Notes: generated by a model from the sequence alone, not told the origin. 10,016 bases of DNA from JAYFRC01 sp034926415 (GCA_034926415.1 JAYFRC010000018.1:1-10016), one strand, 5' to 3'. Positions 1 through 7,526 are shown, counted from the first letter of the stretch. Program-made: numbers and translations.

Positions 1-1024
1 TCCTGTCGCGCAGCAGCTCGTTCGCCATATTCACGATATCCGCCTGCACAACGCCTGCGATCCTGACGGTTCCAGCGTGCACGGCCTCAGGTCTTTCGGT
101 CTCGCAGCGAAGCACGAGCACCGGCTTTCCGAGCGCGGGAGCCTCCTCCTGAAGTCCGCCGGAATCGGTCATCACCATGTAGCATCTGCCCATGAGATTG
201 TGCATCTCGTCAGCCGGAAGCGGGGCGATAAGGTGCACGCGCTCCGTACCGCGAAGGTACTTGTCAACAGCCTCGCGCACGACCGGGCTTAAATGCACGG
301 GATAGACTATTTCCGCATCCGCGTTCTCTTCCGCTATCTGTTTCAGCGCAAGCATTATGTTTCTCATCGGCTCTCCGTAATTTTCGCGGCGGTGACAGGT
401 AACAAGTATTATTTTCCTGTCGGCGTACGGCAGCGTATTGAGCTCTGGGGTTCCAAATATGTATCCGGAGCGCACCGTGGTTTGAAGCGCGTCTATGACG
501 GTGTTTCCAGTCACAAATACGTTTTCGGTTATATTCTCTTTTGCAAGATTTTTTCTGTTGTTCTCAGTCGGGCAGAAGTGCATCGTCGCTATCGCCCCGA
601 CCATCTTCCTGTTCATTTCCTCTGGAAACGGGGAATATCTGTCGTAAGTTCGAAGTCCCGCCTCTACGTGGCCAACGGGTATCTGATGATAAAACGACGC
701 GAGCGCGCCGGCAAAGGTCGTAGATGTGTCGCCGTGGACAAGCACAAGGTCGGGCTTGAGTTCGGCCAGAGCGTCCTCCATTCCGATCAGGCACTTGCTC
801 GTTATCGTCGAAAGCGTCTGCCGCGGCGTCATGATATTCAAATCACAGTCCGGCTTTATTCCAAACACGTCGAGCACGGAATCAAGCATCTGACGGTGCT
901 GCGCCGTGACGCAGCAAAGGCTTTCTATCTCTTCTCGCGACGCCAGCTCGCGCACGAGCGGAGCCATTTTGATGGCCTCGGGTCTTGTTCCGAAAACGCT
1001 TACAACGCGTATCTTATTTTCCAT
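1..1024 (-). CDS. wecB: UDP-N-acetylglucosamine 2-epimerase (non-hydrolysing), 3' end beyond window
   Basis: This enzyme interconverts UDP-GlcNAc and UDP-ManNAc in the cytoplasm, feeding wall teichoic acid linkage units or other ManNAc-containing envelope polymers. The visible 341 residues show the family hallmarks in order: FGTRPEAIKMAPL near the N-terminus (residues 11-23), TAQHRQML, HGDTSTTFAGAL, GHVEAGLRTYDRYSPFPEE, CHRRENYGEP, TDSGGLQEEAP and ERPEAVHAGTVRIAG. Family members are about 370-390 residues long, so only the last few dozen residues lie outside the window. The start (ATG, 1024-1022) is preceded by a purine-rich GGAGAGGAAAAAG, which lies inside the end of the upstream glycosyltransferase gene. 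The two genes overlap by 11 bases, which suggests translational coupling. In Firmicutes the orthologue is called mnaA. The enzyme assignment is secure; the polymer it serves is inferred from the neighbour. Confidence 0.96.
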   Translation of the reverse strand, partial: MENKIRVVSVFGTRPEAIKMAPLVRELASREEIESLCCVTAQHRQMLDSVLDVFGIKPDCDLNIMTPRQTLSTITSKCLIGMEDALAELKPDLVLVHGDTSTTFAGALASFYHQIPVGHVEAGLRTYDRYSPFPEEMNRKMVGAIATMHFCPTENNRKNLAKENITENVFVTGNTVIDALQTTVRSGYIFGTPELNTLPYADRKIILVTCHRRENYGEPMRNIMLALKQIAEENADAEIVYPVHLSPVVREAVDKYLRGTERVHLIAPLPADEMHNLMGRCYMVMTDSGGLQEEAPALGKPVLVLRCETERPEAVHAGTVRIAGVVQADIVNMANELLRDR

Positions 1025-2228
1025 CTTTTTCCTCTCCGCTGTTTTCGTCGGTCTTACCGTCCTCCGCTTTTTCCTTATCCTCAGCGGCCGGAGCTTTTTC
1101 GTCAGCCTCGTCCATCTTCCCCGCCGCCTCAAGCGACGCGAGGGCATCCTTCAGCGTATGTTCGTCGTTGTCCTCCCTGGGTTTGCTCGACGGGAACACA
1201 ACTCTTGCAGCGACAACGCCCACAAGCATCAGCGCGACAAGCAGCACGAGCGCCTTTAGCTCTCCCCCGGTCGTCAGCACTACGGCCGCGAGTCCGAGTA
1301 TCGCGGATATAACGTACAGCACCGCGACGGCCTGCTTTTGGTTGAGGCCCATGTCTATAAGCCTGTGATGGACGTGGCTTCTGTCGGGCGACATCGGGTT
1401 TTGTCCGTGCGCTATGCGGCGAATGAACGCGAACGCCGTGTCGAATATTGGAAGTCCTAGAATAAGAAACGGCACGACAAAGGATATGACCGCGTAAAAT
1501 TTGAAAAGTCCCTGTATCGATATGCAGGCGAGCACGAAGCCGAGAAACGTCGAGCCAGTGTCGCCCATGAATATTTTAGCGGGGTTCATGTTGTACGGCA
1601 TGAAGCCTATGCACGCGCCCAAAAGCGCCGCCATCACAACCGCCACGTTTTCTTCCGAAACTATCATGGCTATGGCGAGCACGGTCAGCGAGCTTATCGA
1701 CGACACTCCGATTGCAAGACCGTCTAGTCCGTCGATAAGGTTGACGGCGTTCGTCACCGCGACTATCCACAGAACCGTCACTGGTATCGCGAGCCAGCCG
1801 AGATGCCAGTAGGGGTTTGAGCTGAAAAGGTTGGGGTTTGAAATGCACGATATCACGACGCCGTGCAGTATCGGGATAAGCGCCGCAATTATCTGGACGA
1901 CGAATTTGAGCATTGCCGGAAGCGGCGTCACATCGTCAAGCGCGCCGAGCACGACGATTATAACGGCGCCGAGCAGTATGCCCTGAAGCTGATACGTTAT
2001 ATCCGCAAACGCCAGCACGCTTACTATAAACCCGAGAAAAATCGCAAGTCCTCCGAGTCTCGGTATCGGCACCTTGTGCATACGCCTCGCATCGCGCGGC
2101 ACGTCCACGGCTCCGACCTTCTGCGCGAAGGATTTTACCACCGGCGTCAGCGCGAAGCTGATTATCAGCGCGGCGGCCAGAGCTATGAGCACGTGTATTA
2201 TAAGATGGTAATCTTCGAGGATAGCCAT
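1014..2228 (-). CDS. Undecaprenyl-phosphate GlcNAc-1-phosphate transferase (WecA/TagO, MraY-like glycosyltransferase family 4)
   Basis: This multi-pass membrane enzyme transfers a sugar-1-phosphate, probably GlcNAc-1-P, from its UDP form to undecaprenyl phosphate, the committed step for wall teichoic acid or similar polymers. Family motifs are all present: PRDARRMHKVPIPRLGG (residues 44-60), the Mg-binding ALDD (96-99), NLIDGLDG (163-170), GDTGS (222-226) and the HVHHRL loop (285-290). About ten hydrophobic segments cover residues 8-345. The Lys/Arg-poor, Glu/Asp-rich tail from about 350 to 404 is an unusual extension with no membrane segment, probably cytoplasmic and disordered. The start at 2228 is preceded by AAGGAG, about 10 bases upstream, and lies 23 bases after the trpS stop. 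The 3' end overlaps wecB, whose product makes UDP-ManNAc; this favours a TagO/WecA role over MraY. Sugar specificity cannot be proved from sequence. Confidence 0.93.
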   Translation of the reverse strand: MAILEDYHLIIHVLIALAAALIISFALTPVVKSFAQKVGAVDVPRDARRMHKVPIPRLGGLAIFLGFIVSVLAFADITYQLQGILLGAVIIVVLGALDDVTPLPAMLKFVVQIIAALIPILHGVVISCISNPNLFSSNPYWHLGWLAIPVTVLWIVAVTNAVNLIDGLDGLAIGVSSISSLTVLAIAMIVSEENVAVVMAALLGACIGFMPYNMNPAKIFMGDTGSTFLGFVLACISIQGLFKFYAVISFVVPFLILGLPIFDTAFAFIRRIAHGQNPMSPDRSHVHHRLIDMGLNQKQAVAVLYVISAILGLAAVVLTTGGELKALVLLVALMLVGVVAARVVFPSSKPREDNDEHTLKDALASLEAAGKMDEADEKAPAAEDKEKAEDGKTDENSGEEKDGK

Positions 2229-2251
2229 TACGCAAGCTCCTTAAGCAGACG

Positions 2252-3253
2252 TTATTTTACCGCTGGAACGAAACCGACCTTACGGTATACCTTCTGAAGC
2301 GTTTTGTCGGCAAGATATGAGGCGTGTTCCGCGCCCTCTTTGCAGATGCTCTCAAGATAAGCCTTGTCGGCCATCAGCCTTTCGGCCTCCTCGCGTATAG
2401 GACGGAATTTCTCGACCACGGCCTCGCCAACGGCGGGCTTGAACTCGCCGTAACCCTTTCCCGCAAACTCCGCCTCCGTCTCCTCTATGCTCTTTCCTGA
2501 GACTACGGAATATATCTGGATAAGATTGGAAACTCCGGGCTTTGCCGCAGGATCGAATCTCACACTCGTTTCGCTGTCTGTCACCGCGCGCTTGAACTTG
2601 CGCATGATGTCCTCGGGCTTGTCCATAATGAACACGCAGCCATCGGGCTCTGACTTGCTCATCTTGCCTTCCGGCGTGAGCAGGCTCATTATGCGCGCTC
2701 CGTCCTTAGGTATATAGGGCTCCGGCAGAGTGAACGTCTCGCTGTACACGCCGTTGAATCGCTGAGCTATGTCGCGGGTGAGCTCCACGTGCTGCTTTTG
2801 ATCCTCGCCAACCGGCACAAGGTCGGCGTTGTAGACGAGGATGTCGGCGGCCATGAGCACCGGATAATCGAAAAGTCCGGCTGTGACATTGTCGGCGTGC
2901 TTTGCGGACTTGTCCTTGAACTGCGTCATGCGCGAAAGCTCTCCGAACATCGTGTAGCAATTGAGCACCCACGTGAGCTGAGCGTGCTGCGGCACGTGGC
3001 TCTGTACAAACATTATGCTCTTTTTCGGATCCAGTCCGCAGGCAATGTACTGCGCAAGCTGGTTGAGCGTGCGGCGGCGGAGATCGGCCGGGTTCTGGCG
3101 CACGGTTATCGCGTGCATATCGACTATGCAGTACAGGCACTCATACTCGTCCTGAAGCTGAACCCAGTTTTTTATAGCGCCCATGTAGGAGCCGAGCGTA
3201 AGCTCGCCCGAGGGTTGTATTCCGCTGAATATGCGTTTTTTTCTTTCTTCCAT
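2252..3253 (-). CDS. trpS: Tryptophanyl-tRNA synthetase
   Basis: This cytoplasmic class I aminoacyl-tRNA synthetase charges tRNA-Trp. At 333 residues it matches the usual bacterial TrpS length. The N-terminal nucleotide-binding signature is PSGELTLGSYMG (residues 14-25), in which the second HIGH-type position is TLGS. The body holds the conserved GEDQKQHVELTRDIAQRFN stretch (149-167) that surrounds the tryptophan/ATP site. The catalytic KMSKS is at 197-201, followed by EPDG. The ATG at 3253 is preceded by AAAGGA, about 12 bases upstream. A 161-base leader separates it from the aminotransferase gene on the same strand and contains a palindrome and a GC-rich hairpin described separately. No T-box could be recognised there, although trpS genes in Firmicutes often have one. 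Confidence 0.97.
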   Translation of the reverse strand: MEERKKRIFSGIQPSGELTLGSYMGAIKNWVQLQDEYECLYCIVDMHAITVRQNPADLRRRTLNQLAQYIACGLDPKKSIMFVQSHVPQHAQLTWVLNCYTMFGELSRMTQFKDKSAKHADNVTAGLFDYPVLMAADILVYNADLVPVGEDQKQHVELTRDIAQRFNGVYSETFTLPEPYIPKDGARIMSLLTPEGKMSKSEPDGCVFIMDKPEDIMRKFKRAVTDSETSVRFDPAAKPGVSNLIQIYSVVSGKSIEETEAEFAGKGYGEFKPAVGEAVVEKFRPIREEAERLMADKAYLESICKEGAEHASYLADKTLQKVYRKVGFVPAVK

Positions 3254-3308
3254 CTTTATGAACAGTCCTTTCGCTTCACTCAGGCCGCAAAAGACCAGTA
3301 AAGGTCAT

Positions 3309-3359
3309 AAAAAGCGTGCGCATGAGCGGCGGTCCAGCGCAAGCTGAAGCCGCTCGCGC
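3309..3359 (-). terminator. GC-rich stem-loop with T-run between the aminotransferase gene and trpS (terminator or attenuator)
   Basis: On the minus strand GCGC-GAGCGGC (3359-3349) pairs with GCCGCTC-(AT)-GCGC (3330-3318), with a two-base bulge. The 18-base loop itself contains a small CAGC/GCTG stem. Four bases after the stem comes TTTTT (3313-3309). The gap before the T-run makes it weaker than a textbook intrinsic terminator. It would end or attenuate transcripts coming from the aminotransferase gene about 50 bases before trpS. Confidence 0.5.
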
Positions 3360-3388
3360 ATTAAAATAGGTTTGAATTAAATTCAAAC
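3360..3388 (-). promoter_or_regulatory. 19-base perfect palindrome with weak promoter-like sequence upstream of trpS
   Basis: Positions 3370-3388 form a perfect inverted repeat, GTTTGAATT-A-AATTCAAAC, with 9-base arms around a single base. The AT-rich perfect symmetry looks like a repressor operator rather than a terminator, because no T-run follows. A weak minus-strand promoter could overlap it: TTGAAT (3386-3381) and TTTAAT (3365-3360) with a short 15-base spacer. The palindrome is seen directly; the promoter and regulatory role are inferred. Confidence 0.4.
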
Positions 3389-3414
3389 TTTGATAAATCC
3401 CAAATGCAAAAACT

Positions 3415-4608
3415 TTACTTTTCGATAAACTGGTGAAGACCCTTGCCCATTAGCGCTATTCCCTTGTCGATCTGCTCAAGGCTCGGGACGGAGAAATTCA
3501 TGCGGAAACCGCGGTCGAGCGGATTCCCGTCCGGAAAGAACGGAGCGCCGGGAACGGCGGCCACTCCGACCGACGTAGCATAGCGGCAGAACTCGAGTCC
3601 TGTGAAACCTTCCGGCAGCGTTGCCCACAGGAAAAGTCCGCCCTGCGGGCGCGTGACCGAAACGCTCTTCGGGAAATACCTGTCTATTGCGGAAAGCATC
3701 GCGTCGCGCTTTATAGCATAGTGCCCGCAGCAGGTCTTTATATGTGCATCGAGGTCATAGTTCGTGATGTATTCGTAAACCAGCATCTGGAAAAACAGAT
3801 TTGAATGTACGTCCACGCACTGCTTGGCTACGACCATCTTCGCGAAAAGCTCCTTCGGCGCGCAGAGATACGCGATGCGGATGCCGGGGGCAATTATCTT
3901 TGAAAACGAGCTCGTGTATATGACGCGTCCCTCAGTGTCTATACTCTTTATTGCCGCGACGGGCTCACCCGAATAGCGTAGTTCGCCGTACGGGTCGTCC
4001 TCAAGTATCATGACGTCGTATTTGCATGCGAGGTCGTAAAGGCGCTTTCTTCTATCCCACGGCATGGTGACGCCCATGGGGTTCTGGAAATTCGGGATGG
4101 TATATATGAACTTGACGTTCTTCTCGGTCCTGAGCGCGTTTTCAAGAGCGTCAATATCCATGCCGTCGTCCCCCATCGGCACTCCGACGAGGCGCGCGCC
4201 GTAAGTCCGGTAAGTGTTGAGCGCGTTCAGAAACGACGGAGCTTCAACTATTACCGTGTCGCCGTCGTTCACAAGACACTTGGCCGTGAAGTCGAGACAC
4301 TGCTGCCCGCCGGAAATTATGAGCAGGTCGTCGTTCTCAGTCCCTATGTTGTATTTCTCCTTAAGGCGCTTTGAAATCGCCTCGCGGAGCGGTGTATAGC
4401 CCTCTGTCACTCCGTAAGACAGTGCGGTTGCCGCCTTCGTCGCAAAAAGCTTCTGCGACAGCTCCGACAGCTCCGCGACCGGGAACTCCGCCGCCGATGG
4501 GCTTCCTGCCGTAAAGGAAATAAGCCCCTCCTGCTGAGCGGCCTTGAATATCTCCCTTATAAGCGACGGGTTCATCTGCGCCATATGTTCTGAAATGGGA
4601 ATATTCAT
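3415..4608 (-). CDS. PLP-dependent aminotransferase, class I/II (2-aminoadipate/LysN-like)
   Basis: This is a cytoplasmic fold-type I aminotransferase of 397 residues, the usual length. PLP-binding landmarks are visible: GGQQCLDFTAK (residues 100-110, cofactor phosphate region), the NFQNPMG turn (173-179, with N176), LEDDPYGELRY (202-212, with D204 contacting the pyridine nitrogen and Y207), SSFSKIIAPGIRI (233-245, Schiff-base lysine K237) and FRMNFS (substrate carboxylate arginine R369). The sequence resembles the LysN, ARO8 and MocR-catalytic-domain group. There is no N-terminal GntR helix-turn-helix, so it is an enzyme and not a MocR regulator. The amino-acid substrate cannot be fixed from sequence. 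I chose the ATG at 4608, preceded by AGAGGCGA, because a longer in-frame start at 4668 lies upstream of the predicted transcription start. Confidence 0.9.
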   Translation of the reverse strand: MNIPISEHMAQMNPSLIREIFKAAQQEGLISFTAGSPSAAEFPVAELSELSQKLFATKAATALSYGVTEGYTPLREAISKRLKEKYNIGTENDDLLIISGGQQCLDFTAKCLVNDGDTVIVEAPSFLNALNTYRTYGARLVGVPMGDDGMDIDALENALRTEKNVKFIYTIPNFQNPMGVTMPWDRRKRLYDLACKYDVMILEDDPYGELRYSGEPVAAIKSIDTEGRVIYTSSFSKIIAPGIRIAYLCAPKELFAKMVVAKQCVDVHSNLFFQMLVYEYITNYDLDAHIKTCCGHYAIKRDAMLSAIDRYFPKSVSVTRPQGGLFLWATLPEGFTGLEFCRYATSVGVAAVPGAPFFPDGNPLDRGFRMNFSVPSLEQIDKGIALMGKGLHQFIEK

Positions 4609-4658
4609 CAATATTTCGCCTCTTATCTTCTTGCGCTTTAAGCACACATTATCAGGAT

Positions 4659-4687
4659 ATTTTAACACGATTGTTATAAAAGTGCAA
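4659..4687 (-). promoter_or_regulatory. SigA-type promoter for the aminotransferase gene
   Basis: On the minus strand TTGCAC (4687-4682) and TAAAAT (4664-4659) are separated by 17 bases. Transcription would start near 4652, about 45 bases before the ATG at 4608. This supports the shorter start for the aminotransferase. Confidence 0.7.
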
Positions 4688-4690
4688 TGT

Positions 4691-4713
4691 AAGGTTGAGC
4701 GAAACCGAACCTT
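4691..4713. promoter_or_regulatory. Inverted repeat between the divergent promoters
   Basis: AAGGTT (4691-4696) and AACCTT (4708-4713) are exact inverted arms separated by 11 bases. They lie just outside both -35 boxes (4687 and 4717), a typical place for a regulator that controls two divergent promoters. The arms are short, so chance is possible. Confidence 0.3.
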
Positions 4714-4716
4714 AAC

Positions 4717-4744
4717 TTGACATTTCGCGTGCTAAAAATATAAT
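4717..4744 (+). promoter_or_regulatory. Consensus SigA promoter for gltX and the spoIIM-like gene
   Basis: A perfect TTGACA (4717-4722) and a perfect TATAAT (4739-4744) are separated by 16 bases. The start of transcription would fall near 4751, giving a leader of about 40 bases with GGAGG at 4779-4783. This predicts strong constitutive expression, as expected for an essential tRNA synthetase. Confidence 0.85.
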
Positions 4745-4791
4745 GATATAAGATTAAAATGCGTTTTTAGGCGCTTTCGGAGGTTAAAGGC

Positions 4792-6285
4792 ATGGCTCTC
4801 GACATGAAATTTTACGATGATATGGACGCGCGCATACCAAAAGGCAAGGTTCGGACACGTTTTGCCCCATCACCCACAGGCTATATGCACGTCGGAAATT
4901 TGCGCACCGCGCTTTACACCTGGCTCATAGCCAGAAACGCCGGAGGCACTTTCATCCTGCGTATCGAGGACACAGACCAGGAGCGCTTTGTCGAAGGCGC
5001 GACGGACGTTATATACAAGACTCTTGCGGAGTGCGGGCTAGACCACGACGAGGGGCCCGACGTTGGCGGCCCGGCCGGGCCGTATATCCAGACCGAGCGC
5101 CGCGAGCTTTACAAGAAATACGCCGAGCTTCTTATCGAAAAGGGCGCGGCGTACCGCTGCTTCTGCACAAAAGAGCGGCTTGAGGCACTGCACAAAGACG
5201 ACCCCACCGCAAAATACGACGGCCATTGCCGTAATCTGACACAGTCCGAGATAGATGAAAAGCTCGCCGCGGGAGTGCCGTATGTCGTGCGCCAGCGCAT
5301 ACCCGAGGGCACTACGACGTTTCACGACGTTATTTTCGGCTACATAGCCGTCGACAACGCCGACCTCGACGACCAGATACTGCTCAAATCCGACGGTCTG
5401 CCGACATATAATTTCGCGAACGTCGTGGACGACCATCTGATGGGGATAACGCACGTCGTGCGCGGAAGCGAGTACCTCTCCTCCGCCCCGAAATACAATC
5501 TGCTCTACGAGGCTTTCGGCTGGGAGATTCCGACCTACGTCCACTGCGCGCCCGTCATGCGCGACGCCCAGAACAAGATGAGCAAGCGCCACGGCGACCC
5601 GTCATACGAGGACCTAATAACTCAGGGATACCTTACTAAGGCCGTGCTGAACTATGTCGCTCTTCTCGGCTGGAGTCCGCGCGGAGACATTGCGGAACAG
5701 GAGATATTCTCTCTCGACGAGCTCGCTAAAGTCTTCGACATACACGGAATATCAAAGTCGCCCGCGATATTCGACATCGCGAAGCTCGACTACTTCAACG
5801 CAAGCTACATCCGCGCCATGAGTCCGGAGGAATTCTGCGCCGCGGCGGAGCCTTATATAAGACAGAGCGTCAAATGCTCTGATTACGACACAGCGCTCAT
5901 TGCCCCGCTGCTTCAGGCGCGCTGTGAAAAGCTGACGGACATTCCCGAAAAGGTCGATTTCTTTGACACGCTGCCCGAGTACGACGCGGAGCTGTACGTC
6001 AACAAGAAATCGAAGACCGACATCGAAGGCTCGCTCGCAACGCTGAACGCGCTTCTTCCAGTGCTAGACGGCATAGGCGACTGGACGCAGGACAACATCC
6101 ACGACACGCTGATAGCCTACGCCGAAAGTATCGGCGAAAAGAACGCGAAGGTCATGTGGCCGCTGCGCATAGCCGTCTCCGGAAAGCTCGTCACTCCGGG
6201 CGGAGCGGTCGAAATATGCCGCATACTCGGAAAGGATGAAACTCTGCGCCGCGTCCGCGCCGGCATAGAGAAGCTGACCAAATGA
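4792..6285 (+). CDS. gltX: Glutamyl-tRNA synthetase
   Basis: This class I aminoacyl-tRNA synthetase charges tRNA-Glu; it may also charge tRNA-Gln if the organism relies on GatCAB, which the window does not show. The 497 residues match the family. The HIGH-type signature is FAPSPTGYMHVGNLRTA (residues 24-40). The zinc ligands found in the E. coli enzyme are conserved as C123-x-C125 and Y142-x3-C146. The Glu-specific core includes LPTYNFANVVDDHLMGITHV (203-222) and GSEYLSSAPKY. KMSKRHGD lies at 262-269. The ATG has GGAGG eight bases upstream. The product begins with about 19 residues before the VRTRFAPSPTG that normally sits almost at the N-terminus, so ATGs at 4807 or 4822 are possible but have no better ribosome site. 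The stop overlaps the next gene by 4 bases. Confidence 0.97.
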   Translation: MALDMKFYDDMDARIPKGKVRTRFAPSPTGYMHVGNLRTALYTWLIARNAGGTFILRIEDTDQERFVEGATDVIYKTLAECGLDHDEGPDVGGPAGPYIQTERRELYKKYAELLIEKGAAYRCFCTKERLEALHKDDPTAKYDGHCRNLTQSEIDEKLAAGVPYVVRQRIPEGTTTFHDVIFGYIAVDNADLDDQILLKSDGLPTYNFANVVDDHLMGITHVVRGSEYLSSAPKYNLLYEAFGWEIPTYVHCAPVMRDAQNKMSKRHGDPSYEDLITQGYLTKAVLNYVALLGWSPRGDIAEQEIFSLDELAKVFDIHGISKSPAIFDIAKLDYFNASYIRAMSPEEFCAAAEPYIRQSVKCSDYDTALIAPLLQARCEKLTDIPEKVDFFDTLPEYDAELYVNKKSKTDIEGSLATLNALLPVLDGIGDWTQDNIHDTLIAYAESIGEKNAKVMWPLRIAVSGKLVTPGGAVEICRILGKDETLRRVRAGIEKLTK

Positions 6286-6914
6286 AAAATTTTCTCTCGG
6301 AACAATGGGCGCTTGAAAGACGGTTCCTGCAGGACGGTTTTAGCCGAACTATCACGACATGCGCCGTTGCTTTCGCGATCCTCACCATCATAGGCTTTGT
6401 CGCCTGCCTCATATTCCAGTCCGTGATGAATATGTTCGTAACATACCTTTCGACGTTCATATCGACGAGCGGAATAATTGACGAGTCAGGAAACGTATCC
6501 GCGCCGCTTCTGTTTGCCAACAACCTCAAGGCATCGATATTCTCGATCGTCTTTGGGGTATTCCCTTTCGTATATCTACCCGCGTTTCCTCTCGGTCTCA
6601 ACTCGACGCTTATCGGAGCCATGGCAGCCTATTACGTAGTGAACCGCCTGTCGCTGGCGGCTTTTTTCGCCGGGATAATTCCGCACGGGATATTCGAAAT
6701 ACCGGCGCTCATCGTTTCCTTCGCCCTCGGCATCTATCTCTGCAGTGAGGTCTCGTCCGCCGTCCGCGAAAAAAACAGGGAAAACGTAAAGCCCATCGGG
6801 CCAATATTTGCCAACCTCGCGCGAACATACGTATTTTTTGTCGCGCCGCTGCTGCTTGTCGCAGCCATTGTCGAGGCTTATGTGACTCCTCTCGTCATAA
6901 GCCTTTTTATGTGA
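6282..6914 (+). CDS. SpoIIM/DUF95-family integral membrane protein
   Basis: This 210-residue membrane protein has hydrophobic segments at about 26-48, 84-120, 125-153 and 184-208. It carries the family hallmark PHGIFEIPA (residues 134-142), with the conserved H, E and P inside the membrane, followed by the C-terminal VAAIVEAYVTP motif (193-203). In endospore formers SpoIIM works with SpoIID and SpoIIP in peptidoglycan remodelling during engulfment. Homologues also occur in non-sporulating contexts, so the sporulation role is inferred. The start codon overlaps the gltX stop (ATGA), which implies translational coupling and expression from the strong vegetative promoter at 4717. That is unusual for a purely sporulation-specific gene. 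A terminator follows at 6977. Confidence 0.85.
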   Translation: MKNFLSEQWALERRFLQDGFSRTITTCAVAFAILTIIGFVACLIFQSVMNMFVTYLSTFISTSGIIDESGNVSAPLLFANNLKASIFSIVFGVFPFVYLPAFPLGLNSTLIGAMAAYYVVNRLSLAAFFAGIIPHGIFEIPALIVSFALGIYLCSEVSSAVREKNRENVKPIGPIFANLARTYVFFVAPLLLVAAIVEAYVTPLVISLFM

Positions 6915-6976
6915 GAGCACGGAAACTGAAAAAGCCCCCGCGCCTTAGGGTTACGGGTAACAATGATCTATTCCTG

Positions 6977-7019
6977 CAGCAAAACGGCATAGCCTTTCGG
7001 GGTTATGCCGTTTTTGCTG
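6977..7019. terminator. Bidirectional intrinsic terminator after the gltX/spoIIM-like operon
   Basis: CAGCAAAA-CGGCATAGCC (6977-6994) pairs with GGTTATGCCGTTTTTGCTG (7001-7019) around a six-base TTTCGG loop. There is one G-U pair and one bulged base. Reading rightward the GC-rich arm is followed by TTTTT; reading leftward the A-run gives TTTT. It therefore can end the plus-strand operon and also the short minus-strand frame whose stop codon lies at 7003-7005 within the stem. Confidence 0.9.
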
Positions 7020-7224
7020 TTTTCTGTTCAAACGCTGCGTCAAGCTGTTCATATTTTCTTATCTGCGCTCCGTCCGCCGCTCCGCTTTCCCCCGAAACGA
7101 AATGAACTTTAAGCTCTCCAGGCACAGAAAACGCAAGGCCGGAATACAATATTTTATAAAGTTCTATTTTGCACAAATATCTGCCGGGACGGTGATGGTA
7201 TGGAAGAATCTTACCAACTCTCAA
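7003..7224 (-). pseudogene. Short minus-strand reading frame, possible 3' remnant of a gene
   Basis: The frame has gene-like codon use over about 60 residues and a protein-like sequence, including YKILYSGLAFSVPGELK and SGESGAADGAQIRKYEQLDAA. It ends with TAA inside the bidirectional terminator at 6977-7019, the normal position for the end of a real gene. However, no ATG and no ribosome binding site precede it. The first candidate start is a TTG at 7224, and the frame is closed by a TAA about 40 bases further upstream. It also overlaps the start of the plus-strand gene at 7200. I read it as the tail of a gene cut off when the accessory block to the right was acquired. A small intact gene is possible, and chance is not excluded. 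Confidence 0.35.
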
Positions 7225-7526
7225 ACTATAGAAGCGCCTGGAGGCCTTTGAACAGGGAAAACGAGCTTAGTAAAATCAGTACATGTACATACTCAGGTGT
7301 TGAAACATTGAAGAAGAACGTTGAAAGCCTTGAAAAAACCGACGGGGAAAACAGGACGTCAGAGCAAAATGATATTCTTAAAAAACTAACCGAAATCAGC
7401 GCTGATATCAATACATTAAACCATATGCTTTCCGATCGGATGGAAAAGCTGGATAATCTTTTTTCTCTTTTGGAGGAAAAGGAGTCTTCAGGCAAAAAAA
7501 ACGTATTTGGTCTGCAGCGCAAGTAA
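7200..7526 (+). CDS. Small hydrophilic coiled-coil protein, unknown function
   Basis: This encodes 108 charged residues (rich in Glu, Lys, Ser and Asn) with no signal peptide or membrane segment. Residues 55-95 show a heptad-like pattern of Leu/Ile with interspersed Lys and Glu (ILKKLTEISADINTLNHMLS and on), so a dimeric coiled coil is likely. The frame is open upstream to 7113 but contains no alternative start before the ATG at 7200. The ribosome site is poor (GGGACGGTGATGGT directly upstream). A weak candidate SigE/SigK-like element, AATACAAT, lies at 7143-7150. The next gene starts 177 bases downstream in the same direction. I do not recognise a family. Its position at the head of the block suggests a link to the two following genes, but the weak start signal leaves some doubt that it is expressed. 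Confidence 0.6.
   Translation: MEESYQLSNYRSAWRPLNRENELSKISTCTYSGVETLKKNVESLEKTDGENRTSEQNDILKKLTEISADINTLNHMLSDRMEKLDNLFSLLEEKESSGKKNVFGLQRK

Noticed and set aside
293..1312. Long open frame on the plus strand
   Set aside because: It lies opposite the epimerase and the end of the glycosyltransferase, is very rich in Arg, His and Ser, and has no family motifs. It is a shadow of the real minus-strand genes.
3320..3345. T-box-like CTGGACCGCCG in the trpS leader
   Set aside because: It lacks one base of the core TGGNACCGCG motif, and I saw no specifier-loop stem; the match may be chance.
5038..5592. 184-codon minus-strand frame inside gltX
   Set aside because: It is antisense to an unambiguous synthetase with all catalytic motifs, and has no ribosome site.
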